DNA of 64,000 nt from Leucobacter soli. Its GTDB lineage: Bacteria; Actinomycetota; Actinomycetes; Actinomycetales; Microbacteriaceae. Made by a program: the position numbers and the translations under genes. Positions 1-9,808 of the stretch are shown piece after piece. The notes under the pieces are model-generated. The model made no database searches. It was not told the origin of the DNA and saw only the letters and a program-made list of their open reading frames with translations. Each line of letters starts with the position of its first letter. The first letter of the stretch is position 1. Location: assembly GCF_910593785.1 (NCBI RefSeq), contig NZ_CAJVAP010000003.1:9522-73521 (forward strand), written 5' to 3'.

Positions 1-10
1 GCGCTGCGGC

Positions 11-36
11 GATCCCTGCGCCGAGGCGCAGGGATC
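11..36 (+). terminator. Hairpin, probable terminator of a gene left of the window
   Basis: Bases 11-21 and 26-36 are perfect 11-base complements around a CGAG tetraloop. There is no T-run after the stem, so it is at best an imperfect intrinsic terminator. It may end transcription of a gene lying before base 1. Confidence 0.4.
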
Positions 37-70
37 TCGGCATGACGCCATTCGACGGTGATCTCACTGT

Positions 71-110
71 TTGCGCACATCATCTGATCTAGATAAGGTA
101 TGCCTTAGTT
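71..110 (+). promoter_or_regulatory. Promoter with DtxR/IdeR-like iron box
   Basis: TTGCGC at 71-76 and TAAGGT at 94-99 are separated by 17 bases, a good sigma-70-type promoter. The -10 is the left half of the dyad TAAGG-TATG-CCTTA (94-107). That has the arm spacing of the left part of the actinobacterial DtxR/IdeR box (TTAGG-N4-CCTAA); I count 13 matches over the 19-base consensus. The overlap would suit iron-dependent repression of the two secreted-protein genes downstream. The regulator assignment is inference. Confidence 0.5.
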
Positions 111-198
111 GCTGGATCGGGGGCCATACGTCCGGAGTGCCAGCGCATCGAGACGCCACCCGGGTTCTCCCCGGCGGGCGGCAAACGAGAGGACGTCT

Positions 199-3100
199 AT
201 GTTCAAGCAGATGGTCGGCGGCGGGAAGGTCGCCGGTGTCGCGCTCGCCTCGCTGCTCACCGCAGGGATGCTGGTTCCGGTCGCGGCGCACGGCTCGGCG
301 GCGGTCGAGGAGGAGCCGGCGGCCTCGCCCTATCCCACGACCACGACCATGCACCTCGTCTCCACGGGGGTGTTCTCGGCCGAGCGCGAATTCTGCGACC
401 GGCAGGGCGATGACATCCCCGACCTGGCGACGAGTACCGCCAAGGGCCGGGGCACCGCGCTCTGGGAGGACTCCGAAGCACGCAGGAACGCCGACAACGT
501 GGCGGTGCCGAACTTCACGAATCAGCCGTGGTGGACCAGCGTCGCCCTGGCGAACGGCTCCTGCATCCAGGACACGAACGGCGATGGCCTCGACGACATC
601 CTGCAGCTCGGAGCCGCGACCGCACGAATCTTCTATCTGCACCTGTCGGCGGAGAGCAGCAGCGATTCCGCGACGAATACCGCGGCGCGGTTCATCAGCT
701 ACCAGTACCCCACTGGCAACCGAGACTTCGGCATCACCGCGGCGGGGAGCGCGGGCGATCTGGATCGCGACGGCCACGGGGACTTCGTCGTGTCCCAGCA
801 CCTGGTGAACGCCGAGGGGCGTACCGGGAACGGGCGCCTCTGGGTGCTGGCCGGGCGACCGTCGCCGACCGCACCGGTGCTGCAGACGATCAACATGGAC
901 GATGCCGCCGTCGCCGACCCCGTGAACGTCGCAGCGGTGATCACCGGAGAGGCCTCGGGCGATCAGCTCGGCACGGCGAAGAGCGCGGGCGATGCGAACG
1001 GCGATGGCATCGACGATCTGCTGGTGGCCTCGCAGGTCTCGCAGAAGGCGTGGCTGATCTGGGGCAAGGAGCGCGGGGATGCGGCCCGGCAGATCGATCT
1101 GGCGGATCTCGACCCGAGCGACGGCATGCTGCTCGCAGCGGCGAGCGGCGGCAGCGGCTTCGGCGCTGCGCTCTCGGTGGTCGACGACGTGAACGGCGAT
1201 GGAACGCAGGACTACCTCTTCGGGCGGGCGGCGACCGCCCCCGCCACCGTCGGTACCGCCGCTGCCACGGGCGGCGCGGTCGTGGTGTTCGGCGCCCCGA
1301 TCACGGGCGGCGACACCCCGGACCCGGCTGTCGTGGACACCGCTGCCAAGACGGTGACCGCGGGAGGGAGCACGCGCGGCTACGTGATCGAAGCGGAGAA
1401 GACGGGCGATGCGCTCGGCTTCTCGGTTGCGGGTGGCGGCGACTACAACGGCGACGGCCGATCCGACCTGCTGCTCGGAGCCCCGGGCTTCGACCCCGTG
1501 GTCAACGGAACGGTCTCGACCGATTCCGGCGCCGTGTACGTGGTGTACGGCAAGGCGGATGGCGCCGCACAGCCGCTCGCCGAACTGAGCGGGAGCACCG
1601 GCTACCGCATCGACGGCGAGCGCGGCGCCTCGCAGACGGCGACCCGGCCGAGCAGCTGGGGATCCTCGGTCGCGCGAGTGGGGGACATCGACGCGAACGG
1701 CGTCGAAGACTTCGCCTACACCGCGGCAGGATACTCGCCCGCCCAGGCGGGATCGTACGGCATCGCCTTTGCGGCGCTCCGCGGCGACATCGAGACGCGG
1801 GCCTCGCTGGACGCATCGGTGAGAGTGGGCGACACCGGTATCGCGGTGAGCGAGCGGAACGACGTCTTCGTCGCCGGCGATGCGTTCGACCTGCGCAGCA
1901 ACCTCCGGCTGAAGACGTTCAAGGGCTACGCGGGCGAACTCGCATTCTCCGTCGACGGGCAGACCGTGGCGGGTTGCGCCGCCGTGCGGACCGCCGAGCC
2001 GGTACGCGGTGCCGTGCATCAGTCCTTCGGATACTGCGAGGCGGGCATCGAGATCGCCGAGTACGGCACGCACAGCTTCGGCGTCGGGTTCGACGGCGAC
2101 GGACACGTGCGAAGCACGGACACGGAATCCATTCCCGTGTTCGTGATCGACACCAGCGAGACCGCACTGGAGGTGCGTCGCACCGCGAGCGGCAAGTCGC
2201 TGCGGCTGACCGCCGAGGTGGCGCCGGTCTCCTCCGAGAAGGTGGTGAACGAAGGATCGATCGTCTTCGCTTCGAACGGAGAAGAACTCGCCGAGGTCGA
2301 CGTCTCGGGCGGCACCGCGGTGCACACGATCCCGCTGCCGGAGGACGGCGACTACACCTTCACTGCCGGCTACTCGGGCTACACGGTGGACAAGGCCGAC
2401 GACACCGACGAGACCTTGAAACTGCTCGATGCCTCGGAGATCACCGTGTCGTACCTTGTCGTCTCGGATCCGGCGACCGCGGCCTTCCAGCTGAGCCGGG
2501 ACACCGCGGAATACGGCGAGAGCGTGACCGCGACCGTATCGACCGGCAGCGCCGGTGCGGTGCGCTTCAGCGTGGACGGCGGCGACCCGGTCGAGGCGCC
2601 GGTCGTGAGCGGTGTCGCCGAGCATCCGCTCACCGGCCTGGGCGTGGGAGAGCACACGATCACGGCGGTGCTCGTATCCGAGAGCGGCGATCCGGTACCC
2701 GCGGGCAGCGCGATCCTGACCGTGACGAAGGCGAGCACCGCGCTCTCCGGGGTCCGGCTGAGCACGACCCGAACCGTCTACGGTGCGGGCGGCGTGACGG
2801 CGAGCGTGCGGGTCACCGGAGCAGGCACCGGCACCGTGACCTTCGTGAACGGCTCGACGAAGCTCGTCACGGCGAAGGTGATCGACGGGCAGGCGTCGGC
2901 TGTGCTGCCGAGAGCACTGGCCGCGGGCACGCGAAAGATCTCCGCGCAGCTCGCCGCGACCGGCACGCACCTCGCGGCCTCCGGCGCGGTGAACACCGTG
3001 AAGGTGGCGAAGGCCAAGACCTCGAAGCTTGCGGTGAGCGGCAAGAGGTTCAAGAAGAACGGCAAGCCCATCGTCACGGTCGCGGTGAACAGGCTGAACA

Positions 3101-3309
3101 ACGGGCAGTACCCGGTCGGCAAGGTGCGGGTGCAGGTGGGCTCGTACAAGAAGACGGTCGCATTGCCGGCCTCCGCCAAGGGGAAGGTCACGGTGAAGCT
3201 CGGCAAGAAGTATCGGAAGAGCATCGCGGTGAAGGCGACGTTCTTGCCGAAGGATACGAAGAACATCTCGAAGTCGAGCTCGAAGCTGGCGAAGGTGAGG
3301 GCTCGTTGA
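199..3309 (+). CDS. Secreted FG-GAP/integrin-like and Ig-like repeat protein
   Basis: A 1036-residue exported protein. The first ~33 residues are a signal peptide: a positive start, a long hydrophobic stretch and an Ala-rich cleavage region. Residues ~120-510 carry at least six Asp/Asn-rich calcium-loop motifs of the DxNGDGxDD kind (near 125, 188, 265, 331, 415 and 496), the hallmark of FG-GAP/integrin-alpha beta-propellers. Residues ~560-940 look like tandem Ig-like beta domains, and the last ~100 residues are very lysine-rich, which could bind acidic wall polymers. ATG 199 is chosen for the GAGAGGA ribosome site just upstream. No LPXTG or membrane anchor is visible. The stop overlaps the next start (TGATG), so the two genes are translationally coupled. 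Ligand and function are unknown. Confidence 0.75.
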   Translation: MFKQMVGGGKVAGVALASLLTAGMLVPVAAHGSAAVEEEPAASPYPTTTTMHLVSTGVFSAEREFCDRQGDDIPDLATSTAKGRGTALWEDSEARRNADNVAVPNFTNQPWWTSVALANGSCIQDTNGDGLDDILQLGAATARIFYLHLSAESSSDSATNTAARFISYQYPTGNRDFGITAAGSAGDLDRDGHGDFVVSQHLVNAEGRTGNGRLWVLAGRPSPTAPVLQTINMDDAAVADPVNVAAVITGEASGDQLGTAKSAGDANGDGIDDLLVASQVSQKAWLIWGKERGDAARQIDLADLDPSDGMLLAAASGGSGFGAALSVVDDVNGDGTQDYLFGRAATAPATVGTAAATGGAVVVFGAPITGGDTPDPAVVDTAAKTVTAGGSTRGYVIEAEKTGDALGFSVAGGGDYNGDGRSDLLLGAPGFDPVVNGTVSTDSGAVYVVYGKADGAAQPLAELSGSTGYRIDGERGASQTATRPSSWGSSVARVGDIDANGVEDFAYTAAGYSPAQAGSYGIAFAALRGDIETRASLDASVRVGDTGIAVSERNDVFVAGDAFDLRSNLRLKTFKGYAGELAFSVDGQTVAGCAAVRTAEPVRGAVHQSFGYCEAGIEIAEYGTHSFGVGFDGDGHVRSTDTESIPVFVIDTSETALEVRRTASGKSLRLTAEVAPVSSEKVVNEGSIVFASNGEELAEVDVSGGTAVHTIPLPEDGDYTFTAGYSGYTVDKADDTDETLKLLDASEITVSYLVVSDPATAAFQLSRDTAEYGESVTATVSTGSAGAVRFSVDGGDPVEAPVVSGVAEHPLTGLGVGEHTITAVLVSESGDPVPAGSAILTVTKASTALSGVRLSTTRTVYGAGGVTASVRVTGAGTGTVTFVNGSTKLVTAKVIDGQASAVLPRALAAGTRKISAQLAATGTHLAASGAVNTVKVAKAKTSKLAVSGKRFKKNGKPIVTVAVNRLNNGQYPVGKVRVQVGSYKKTVALPASAKGKVTVKLGKKYRKSIAVKATFLPKDTKNISKSSSKLAKVRAR

Positions 3310-5645
3310 TGCGCATGCGAGCGATGAACGGGGCGACATCGAGCGCCCGGATCCTCCGCGCGACGGCGGTCGTCGCCTCGGCCGGTCTCGCCCTCTCCGC
3401 GGCGCTGATACCCGCCGCCCCGGCGGAGGCGGCGCAGGCAACGGTGAGGATCGTGTGGGTGTCGCAGGCGGACGCGCTCGGCCGGGTGGCGGTCAAGGTG
3501 AAATGCCAACCGACAGGCAAGCACAAGAAGAAGACGTGCACGGGCACTGTGCGGGCGAAGGTCGGGAGCCTCACGAGCGCGAAGACCAAGTTCGCGATCA
3601 AGGCGAAGAAGGCGAAGACGGTTCGAGTGAAACTGTCCGCGAAGCAGTTGCAGGCGATCCACGATGCGAAGGGCAACCAGCGGAAGGCGTCGTTCGTCGT
3701 GGTGGGCAGCGCGCCGAAGAAGAGCACGGTGAAGAAGACCCGCACGGTGAAGATCGCCGCGCCGTTGCGGGTGGTATTGATGGATACCCAGGCCTCGCAG
3801 GGGGGCGTCGGCGTCTCGATGACGTGCGTGTCGTCGAAGACGTGCAAGGGCAGCGCCTCGATCACGGTCGGGGGCAAGACGAGCGCGAAGACCTCGTTCT
3901 CGATCCTGCCGAAGCAGCTGAAGACCTACCGGCTGACGCTCAGCGCCGCGCAACTCGCGGCCCTGAACGGGGCGAAGGGCAGTGCGCTGGGGGCGAGGAT
4001 CACGGCGGCGGTGACGGCGCCGCTGCGCCTGCAGGTGATCGGGAGCGGATCTCTCGAGATCCCCGCCGATCCGACCGACCCGGGTGACCCGGTGGATCCG
4101 GTGGATCCGGGCGGCGGCCACGACCACGGCGACGGGGATGACGAGTCGCCGTATTCGCACGCCTACCGCGAGGGTGCATCGTGGACGCCATCCGAGTACG
4201 ACACGTGCACGGCCGCGGAGCACAACGAGTACGCGGTCATCGGGCCCGACGGCAAGCTGTACCCGGGGTGGCATCCGCCGGTGCACGAGCGAGCGGACGG
4301 TACGACGTGCGCATTCGGGCATGAGCACGGGGACGATCCGCGGAACTCCGACATCTACGCGTGGGCGATGGAGCAGTATGCGGCGGAGGCTGCGGCCGCG
4401 CCGAACAACCGCGAGATCGTGACCGTGGATAAGGCTGCCGGAGAGTACCTGGACGTGGCGACCGACCGTGCGCTGGGCCTGCCGTTCGGCTACGGGAGCG
4501 AGCGGTTGACGGAGTACTCGAACGCGAATCCGACGGGGCCGAACGTGCACCGCCATGAGGACGATCCCGGGCACAAGGTGATCGTCTCCAACAACCAGAA
4601 GCTGCGCGACGGGAGCAACACGGCGATCAAGTTCCCGAACACCTTCGGCGCGCCGACCGAGCTCGCGTGCGACTACCTGATGAAGATGCACCAGGGCTCG
4701 CACTCGAACGACCCGACGAAGAACAACACGCACGAGCTGTTCTACGCGGTCCAGTGCAACGACGGTACGAAGATCTTCGCCACGACGATGACGAACTACG
4801 GCAATGCGAACGAGCTGCACTCCTCGTGCACGCGACCGTTCTCAGGGGGTCAGTCCGCACCGACCGCGGTGCCCACAATCGGCTCGGATCTGCCGCGCGG
4901 CGATGGCGGGATGCGCCTGATCCCCACGGCCGACTGCATCTCGAAGTACACGACCAACGGCACCGGGGTCTACCGCACGAGCGATGCGGGGGCCGGCACC
5001 ACGGATGATCGCCGGGGCAGCCCGGCATCGCAGACCAACGGCTGGTGGTGGGCCGGGTACGAGCGGTGGCAGTCGTTCACCAGCATCACCGACGAGTCCG
5101 GCAAGGAGATCGTTCGCTACGAGCCCTGGTTCGGCCTGCAGAACCCCGTGCGCTACTACGTTTCGAACAGCGGGAAGAAGGCGGACGGCACTGCCGACAC
5201 CGCGGTCGCCCGACTGAACGACCTCGCATGGGAGGAGGGCTATCAGCTGGGGTGGCAGCCGTGGGCGAGCCAGCGCGCGGCATCGGAGACGAAGGTGGAT
5301 TGGAAGTCGCCCGACGCCTGGTTCAACGGCGCGATCCGGGACGCCTGGATCACTGCGGCGAAGGTCGACCATCAGTCCGGCTCGTCGAACGCGCTGTACA
5401 TCACGCCCTGGGGCAAGGGCGCGCGTGTGGAACCGTTCGAGGGCTCGCTTCGCATCTACGTGTCGCGAACCACGAACACCGGCTATGTGCTCAGCACGGT
5501 GCCGAGCCTCACGAGCCGCCATACGCGCACCGGGGAGGCGCTGAACCGAGATGCCTCGGCCTCGGCGCCGAAGTCGATGAACTTCTTCTACGACTACGGC
5601 AAGGACAAGGCCGGCAACCCGCTCGGCGTGCACGCGCCGAACTGA
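3309..5645 (+). CDS. Secreted histidine-rich protein of unknown function
   Basis: A 778-residue exported protein with a signal peptide over residues ~1-41, ending at an Ala-x-Ala site. Residues ~45-245 hold two similar Lys/Ser-rich beta-type segments. Then comes a Pro/Asp linker (PTDPGDPVDPVDPGG) and a His/Asp-rich stretch (HDHGDGDDE, near 271). The C-terminal ~500 residues contain a second HEHGDD motif, several cysteines and many aromatics. I do not recognise a named domain. The start overlaps the stop of the upstream FG-GAP gene; ATG 3315 is an alternative. The His/Asp motifs could bind metal, which would suit the iron-box-like promoter of the operon, but no function can be assigned. Confidence 0.7.
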   Translation: MRMRAMNGATSSARILRATAVVASAGLALSAALIPAAPAEAAQATVRIVWVSQADALGRVAVKVKCQPTGKHKKKTCTGTVRAKVGSLTSAKTKFAIKAKKAKTVRVKLSAKQLQAIHDAKGNQRKASFVVVGSAPKKSTVKKTRTVKIAAPLRVVLMDTQASQGGVGVSMTCVSSKTCKGSASITVGGKTSAKTSFSILPKQLKTYRLTLSAAQLAALNGAKGSALGARITAAVTAPLRLQVIGSGSLEIPADPTDPGDPVDPVDPGGGHDHGDGDDESPYSHAYREGASWTPSEYDTCTAAEHNEYAVIGPDGKLYPGWHPPVHERADGTTCAFGHEHGDDPRNSDIYAWAMEQYAAEAAAAPNNREIVTVDKAAGEYLDVATDRALGLPFGYGSERLTEYSNANPTGPNVHRHEDDPGHKVIVSNNQKLRDGSNTAIKFPNTFGAPTELACDYLMKMHQGSHSNDPTKNNTHELFYAVQCNDGTKIFATTMTNYGNANELHSSCTRPFSGGQSAPTAVPTIGSDLPRGDGGMRLIPTADCISKYTTNGTGVYRTSDAGAGTTDDRRGSPASQTNGWWWAGYERWQSFTSITDESGKEIVRYEPWFGLQNPVRYYVSNSGKKADGTADTAVARLNDLAWEEGYQLGWQPWASQRAASETKVDWKSPDAWFNGAIRDAWITAAKVDHQSGSSNALYITPWGKGARVEPFEGSLRIYVSRTTNTGYVLSTVPSLTSRHTRTGEALNRDASASAPKSMNFFYDYGKDKAGNPLGVHAPN

Positions 5646-5698
5646 TCGGGAGTTCGCGGCACGGCGCTCTCATCGAAGCCCTCGGCGAGCCTGAGTGA

Positions 5699-7126
<1,428 letters not shown>

Positions 7127-7162
7127 CGGATCCGATCCGAGTCACGGAACAGGGAGCACTGC

Positions 7163-7714
7163 GTGTCGAGGCGCCGACCGGAGGACGGGAGTGCGCGCAC
7201 CGCGCGCCCGACCGCCGGGCTCGGCGACTGGGCGGGGAGCCTCCGATTCAGCGGGTACACGCTGCTGATCGTCGGCCTCGTCGTGCTGGGCGCGCTGATC
7301 GTCAGCCCGACGCTCTCGACGTACGTGCAGCAGCAGCGCGAGATCGCCGAGCTGCGTCGGAGCGTGCAACTGCATCGCGACGCCGTCGCCGAGATCGATG
7401 CCGAGCGGCTGAAGTGGCAGGACCCGACCTACGTGCGGGCGCAGGCGCGCGGGCGCCTCTTCTACGTGATGCCGGGGGAGACCCAGCTCTCGGTCATCGA
7501 CGACACGATCGTGCCACCCGAGTCGACGGAGGAGACGAGCGACCAGCTGACGCGGATCAGCCAGAACTGGGCCCACGCGCTCGTCGGCTCCGCGCTCACG
7601 GCCGGGACGACGACCGCGACACCCGATGAGCTGCTGGATCTGATGCTCGGACGGACCCCGACCGAGACCCCCGTCCCCACCACCGACCGCAGCGAGGAAG
7701 AGAGCGACGGATGA
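7163..7714 (+). CDS. FtsB/DivIC-family septum formation initiator
   Basis: A 183-residue bitopic membrane protein. An Arg-rich cytoplasmic tail (~1-30) precedes one transmembrane helix (~31-53), a coiled coil (~54-85) and a short extracytoplasmic domain with the family motif around DPTYVRAQARGRLFYVMPGE. FtsB/DivIC proteins pair with FtsL in the divisome. The C-terminal ~60 residues are Thr/Pro/Glu-rich and probably disordered. GTG 7163 has a GGGAG ribosome site. Its stop overlaps the start of the DUF501 gene (ATGA at 7711), so the two are coupled. Confidence 0.85.
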   Translation: MSRRRPEDGSARTARPTAGLGDWAGSLRFSGYTLLIVGLVVLGALIVSPTLSTYVQQQREIAELRRSVQLHRDAVAEIDAERLKWQDPTYVRAQARGRLFYVMPGETQLSVIDDTIVPPESTEETSDQLTRISQNWAHALVGSALTAGTTTATPDELLDLMLGRTPTETPVPTTDRSEEESDG

Positions 7715-8193
7715 GCCGCCCGCCTTACGAGACCCCCACCGACGCCGACATCGCCGCGGTCAGCGAGCAACTCGGGCGAGAGGCCCGCGGTGTCGTCGGC
7801 ATCGCCGCCCGGGCGAGTGACGGCAGCCCGGCCGTCGTCGCGACCGCGCCGCGTCTGCCCGATGGGAGTCCGTTCCCGACCTTCTACTACCTCTGCCATC
7901 CCGAGGCCGTCGCGGCCGCGTCGCGACTCGAGGCGGTGGGCGTCATGGCGGAGTACAACGAACTGCTCGCCGAGGACGAGACCGTGCGGGCCCAGTACGC
8001 CGACGCGCACGCGCAATACATCGAGGACCGGGACAGCGTCGGTGAGGTGCCCGAACTGGCCGGAGTCAGCGCCGGGGGCATGCCGAACCGGGTCAAGTGC
8101 CTGCACGCGCTGATCGGGCATGCGCTCGCCGCCGGTCCCGGGGTGAACCCGATCGGCGATCTGGCGCTCGAACGTTCGGGACTGAGGCTGTAG
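7711..8193 (+). CDS. DUF501 family protein
   Basis: A 160-residue soluble protein of the actinobacterial DUF501 family, recognisable from its place directly after the FtsB/DivIC-like gene and from the conserved NRVKCLHALIGHALA stretch near residue 130. It overlaps the preceding stop by four bases. The biochemical role is not known. In many relatives an exopolyphosphatase gene follows; here a NADH dehydrogenase gene does. Confidence 0.85.
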   Translation: MSRPPYETPTDADIAAVSEQLGREARGVVGIAARASDGSPAVVATAPRLPDGSPFPTFYYLCHPEAVAAASRLEAVGVMAEYNELLAEDETVRAQYADAHAQYIEDRDSVGEVPELAGVSAGGMPNRVKCLHALIGHALAAGPGVNPIGDLALERSGLRL

Positions 8194-8248
8194 CGCGCGT
8201 CCCTCCTCGGAGCGCCGCGCCGCTTCGCGGATCATCGCCTTTGCATAT

Positions 8249-8285
8249 TAGACTGAGTCAGTCGGGCGGGAACGCCCGTGTTTTT
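8249..8285 (+). promoter_or_regulatory. ndh promoter -10 followed at once by a terminator-like hairpin
   Basis: TAGACT at 8249-8254 is a plausible -10 for ndh. About nine bases downstream lies a perfect hairpin, CGGGCG-GGAA-CGCCCG (8263-8278), followed by TGTTTTT to 8285. This may simply end the eno-ftsB-DUF501 transcript, or it may be a terminator in the ndh leader. Position alone cannot decide. Confidence 0.45.
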
Positions 8286-8341
8286 CGTGCCTGCCGTCGA
8301 GCGCAGGGGAACGCCTGAATGTGCTGCAAGGAGTGAACTTC

Positions 8342-9670
8342 GTGGCGAAGAAGATTCTCATCGTCGGTGGCGGATACGCCGGTTTCTACACCGCGTGGAA
8401 GCTGGAGAAGCTGCTCTACCCGGGCGAGGCGCAGGTCACGATCGTCGATCCGCTGCCCTACATGGCCTATCTGCCCTTCCTGCCCGAGGTGGCCGCCGGC
8501 TCGATCGAGCCGCGTCACGCGGTCGTCGCCCGCCGCCGGCACCTGAAGCGCACCCAGAACATCGCCGGCAAGGTCACGGCGATCTCCCACGAGAACCGGA
8601 CCGCTACGGTCACCCCCAACACGGGTGAGCCCTACGACTTCGAGTACGATCACATCGTCGTCACCACCGGCTCGGTGTCCCGCACCTTCCCGATTCCGGG
8701 CGTCGCCGACCAGGCGATCGGCCTGAAGACGATCGAAGAGGCCGTCGCGGTGCGCGATCGGCTCGTCGGCAACTTCGAGCGTGCGGCCTCGCTGCCCGCC
8801 GATTCCCCCGAGCGCGCCCGCCTGCTCACGGTGACCGTCGTCGGCGGCGGCTTCGCCGGCATCGAGACGATCAGCGAGCTGCGCTCCTACGCGACGTCGC
8901 TGCTGCGCCGCTACCCCGAGATCAGCTTCGACGAGACGCGGTTCCGCCTCGTGGAGGCGATGGGGCGCATCATGCCCGAGGTCTCCGAGAGGACCGCCGA
9001 CTGGGTGGTCCGGGACCAGACCCGCCGCGGCGTCGACATCCATCTCGATACCCAGCTGAGCTCGGCCATCGACGGCAAGATCGAGCTGTCGAACGGCGAC
9101 AAGTACGAGAGCGACCTGATCGTGTGGACCGCAGGCGTCATGCCGCGGCCGTTCCTCCGCGAGACCGACCTCCCGATCGGCCCCCGCGGTCACGTGATCG
9201 GCAGCCCGACGCTGCGGATCACGACGGAGGACGGCGAACCGCTCGCGGGCGCCTGGACCGCCGGCGACACCTCGCAGACGCCCGACATCTCCTCGACCCC
9301 CGGCCCCGGCGGCTTCTGCGTTCCCAACGCGCAGCATGCCGTGCGTCAGGGCAGGCTGCTCGCGAAGAACATCGCCGCGGACCTGCGCGGCGAGGGCGTG
9401 CGCGAGTACAACCACAAGAACCTCGGCGCCGTCGCGGGTCTCGGCGTGAACGTGGGCGTCTTCCAGTCGGGCAAGTTCGCGCTGAAGGGCTACTTCGCCT
9501 GGCTGGCGCACCGGTTCTACCACGGCCTCGCGGTCCCCACGTGGGAGCGCAAGTGGCGCGTGTTCGGAGCCTGGGTCGGTCATTTCTTCCTGAGCCGCGA
9601 CATCGTCAACATCGAGGCGGTGCAGGAGCCCCGCGCGATCTTCAAGGAGTTCGCGAGCCGGCCCAAGTAA
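8342..9670 (+). CDS. ndh: Type II NADH dehydrogenase (NDH-2 family)
   Basis: A 442-residue FAD-dependent oxidoreductase. An N-terminal Rossmann motif (GGGYAGFYTAWKLE) binds FAD and a second one near residue 170 (VVGGGFAGIETISEL) binds NADH. Further conserved parts are the MAYLPFLPEVAAG segment near the flavin and WTAGDTSQTPD near 310. NDH-2 enzymes pass electrons from NADH to menaquinone at the inner membrane face without pumping protons, and attach by a C-terminal amphipathic helix, consistent with the aromatic/basic tail here. GTG 8342 is preferred over GTG 8321 because AAGGAG (8328-8333) lies at the right distance. A terminator follows. Confidence 0.88.
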   Translation: MAKKILIVGGGYAGFYTAWKLEKLLYPGEAQVTIVDPLPYMAYLPFLPEVAAGSIEPRHAVVARRRHLKRTQNIAGKVTAISHENRTATVTPNTGEPYDFEYDHIVVTTGSVSRTFPIPGVADQAIGLKTIEEAVAVRDRLVGNFERAASLPADSPERARLLTVTVVGGGFAGIETISELRSYATSLLRRYPEISFDETRFRLVEAMGRIMPEVSERTADWVVRDQTRRGVDIHLDTQLSSAIDGKIELSNGDKYESDLIVWTAGVMPRPFLRETDLPIGPRGHVIGSPTLRITTEDGEPLAGAWTAGDTSQTPDISSTPGPGGFCVPNAQHAVRQGRLLAKNIAADLRGEGVREYNHKNLGAVAGLGVNVGVFQSGKFALKGYFAWLAHRFYHGLAVPTWERKWRVFGAWVGHFFLSRDIVNIEAVQEPRAIFKEFASRPK

Positions 9671-9683
9671 GCCGTTCCGCAGG

Positions 9684-9713
9684 AACCCCGTCGGCATCGC
9701 CGGCGGGGTTTTT
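9684..9713 (+). terminator. Intrinsic terminator of ndh
   Basis: AACCCCGTCGGC (9684-9695) pairs with GCCGGCGGGGTT (9699-9710) across an ATC loop with one G-T pair. The stem runs into TTTTT. It begins 14 bases after the ndh stop. Confidence 0.85.
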
Positions 9714-9796
9714 CCGTTTCAGCACCTCTGCGACCGAGGCCCGAAACGCGGGATCGGCGCGGCGCGAGTATGCGCGAGGGCCGTGCGGGCGGCTCG

Positions 9797-9802
9797 TAGA
9801 CT
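9797..9802 (+). promoter_or_regulatory. Leaderless-type -10 element
   Basis: TAGACT sits exactly six bases before ATG 9809 and no ribosome site is present. A transcript would start at or next to the start codon. Confidence 0.6.
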
Positions 9803-9808
9803 GGTCGC

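Noticed and set aside
64-3441. Open frame of over 1100 codons on the minus strand opposite the FG-GAP gene
   Set aside because: It is Arg/His/Gly-rich with no recognisable motif, as expected for the reverse frame of a GC-rich gene. The plus-strand gene has a signal peptide, repeats and a ribosome site.
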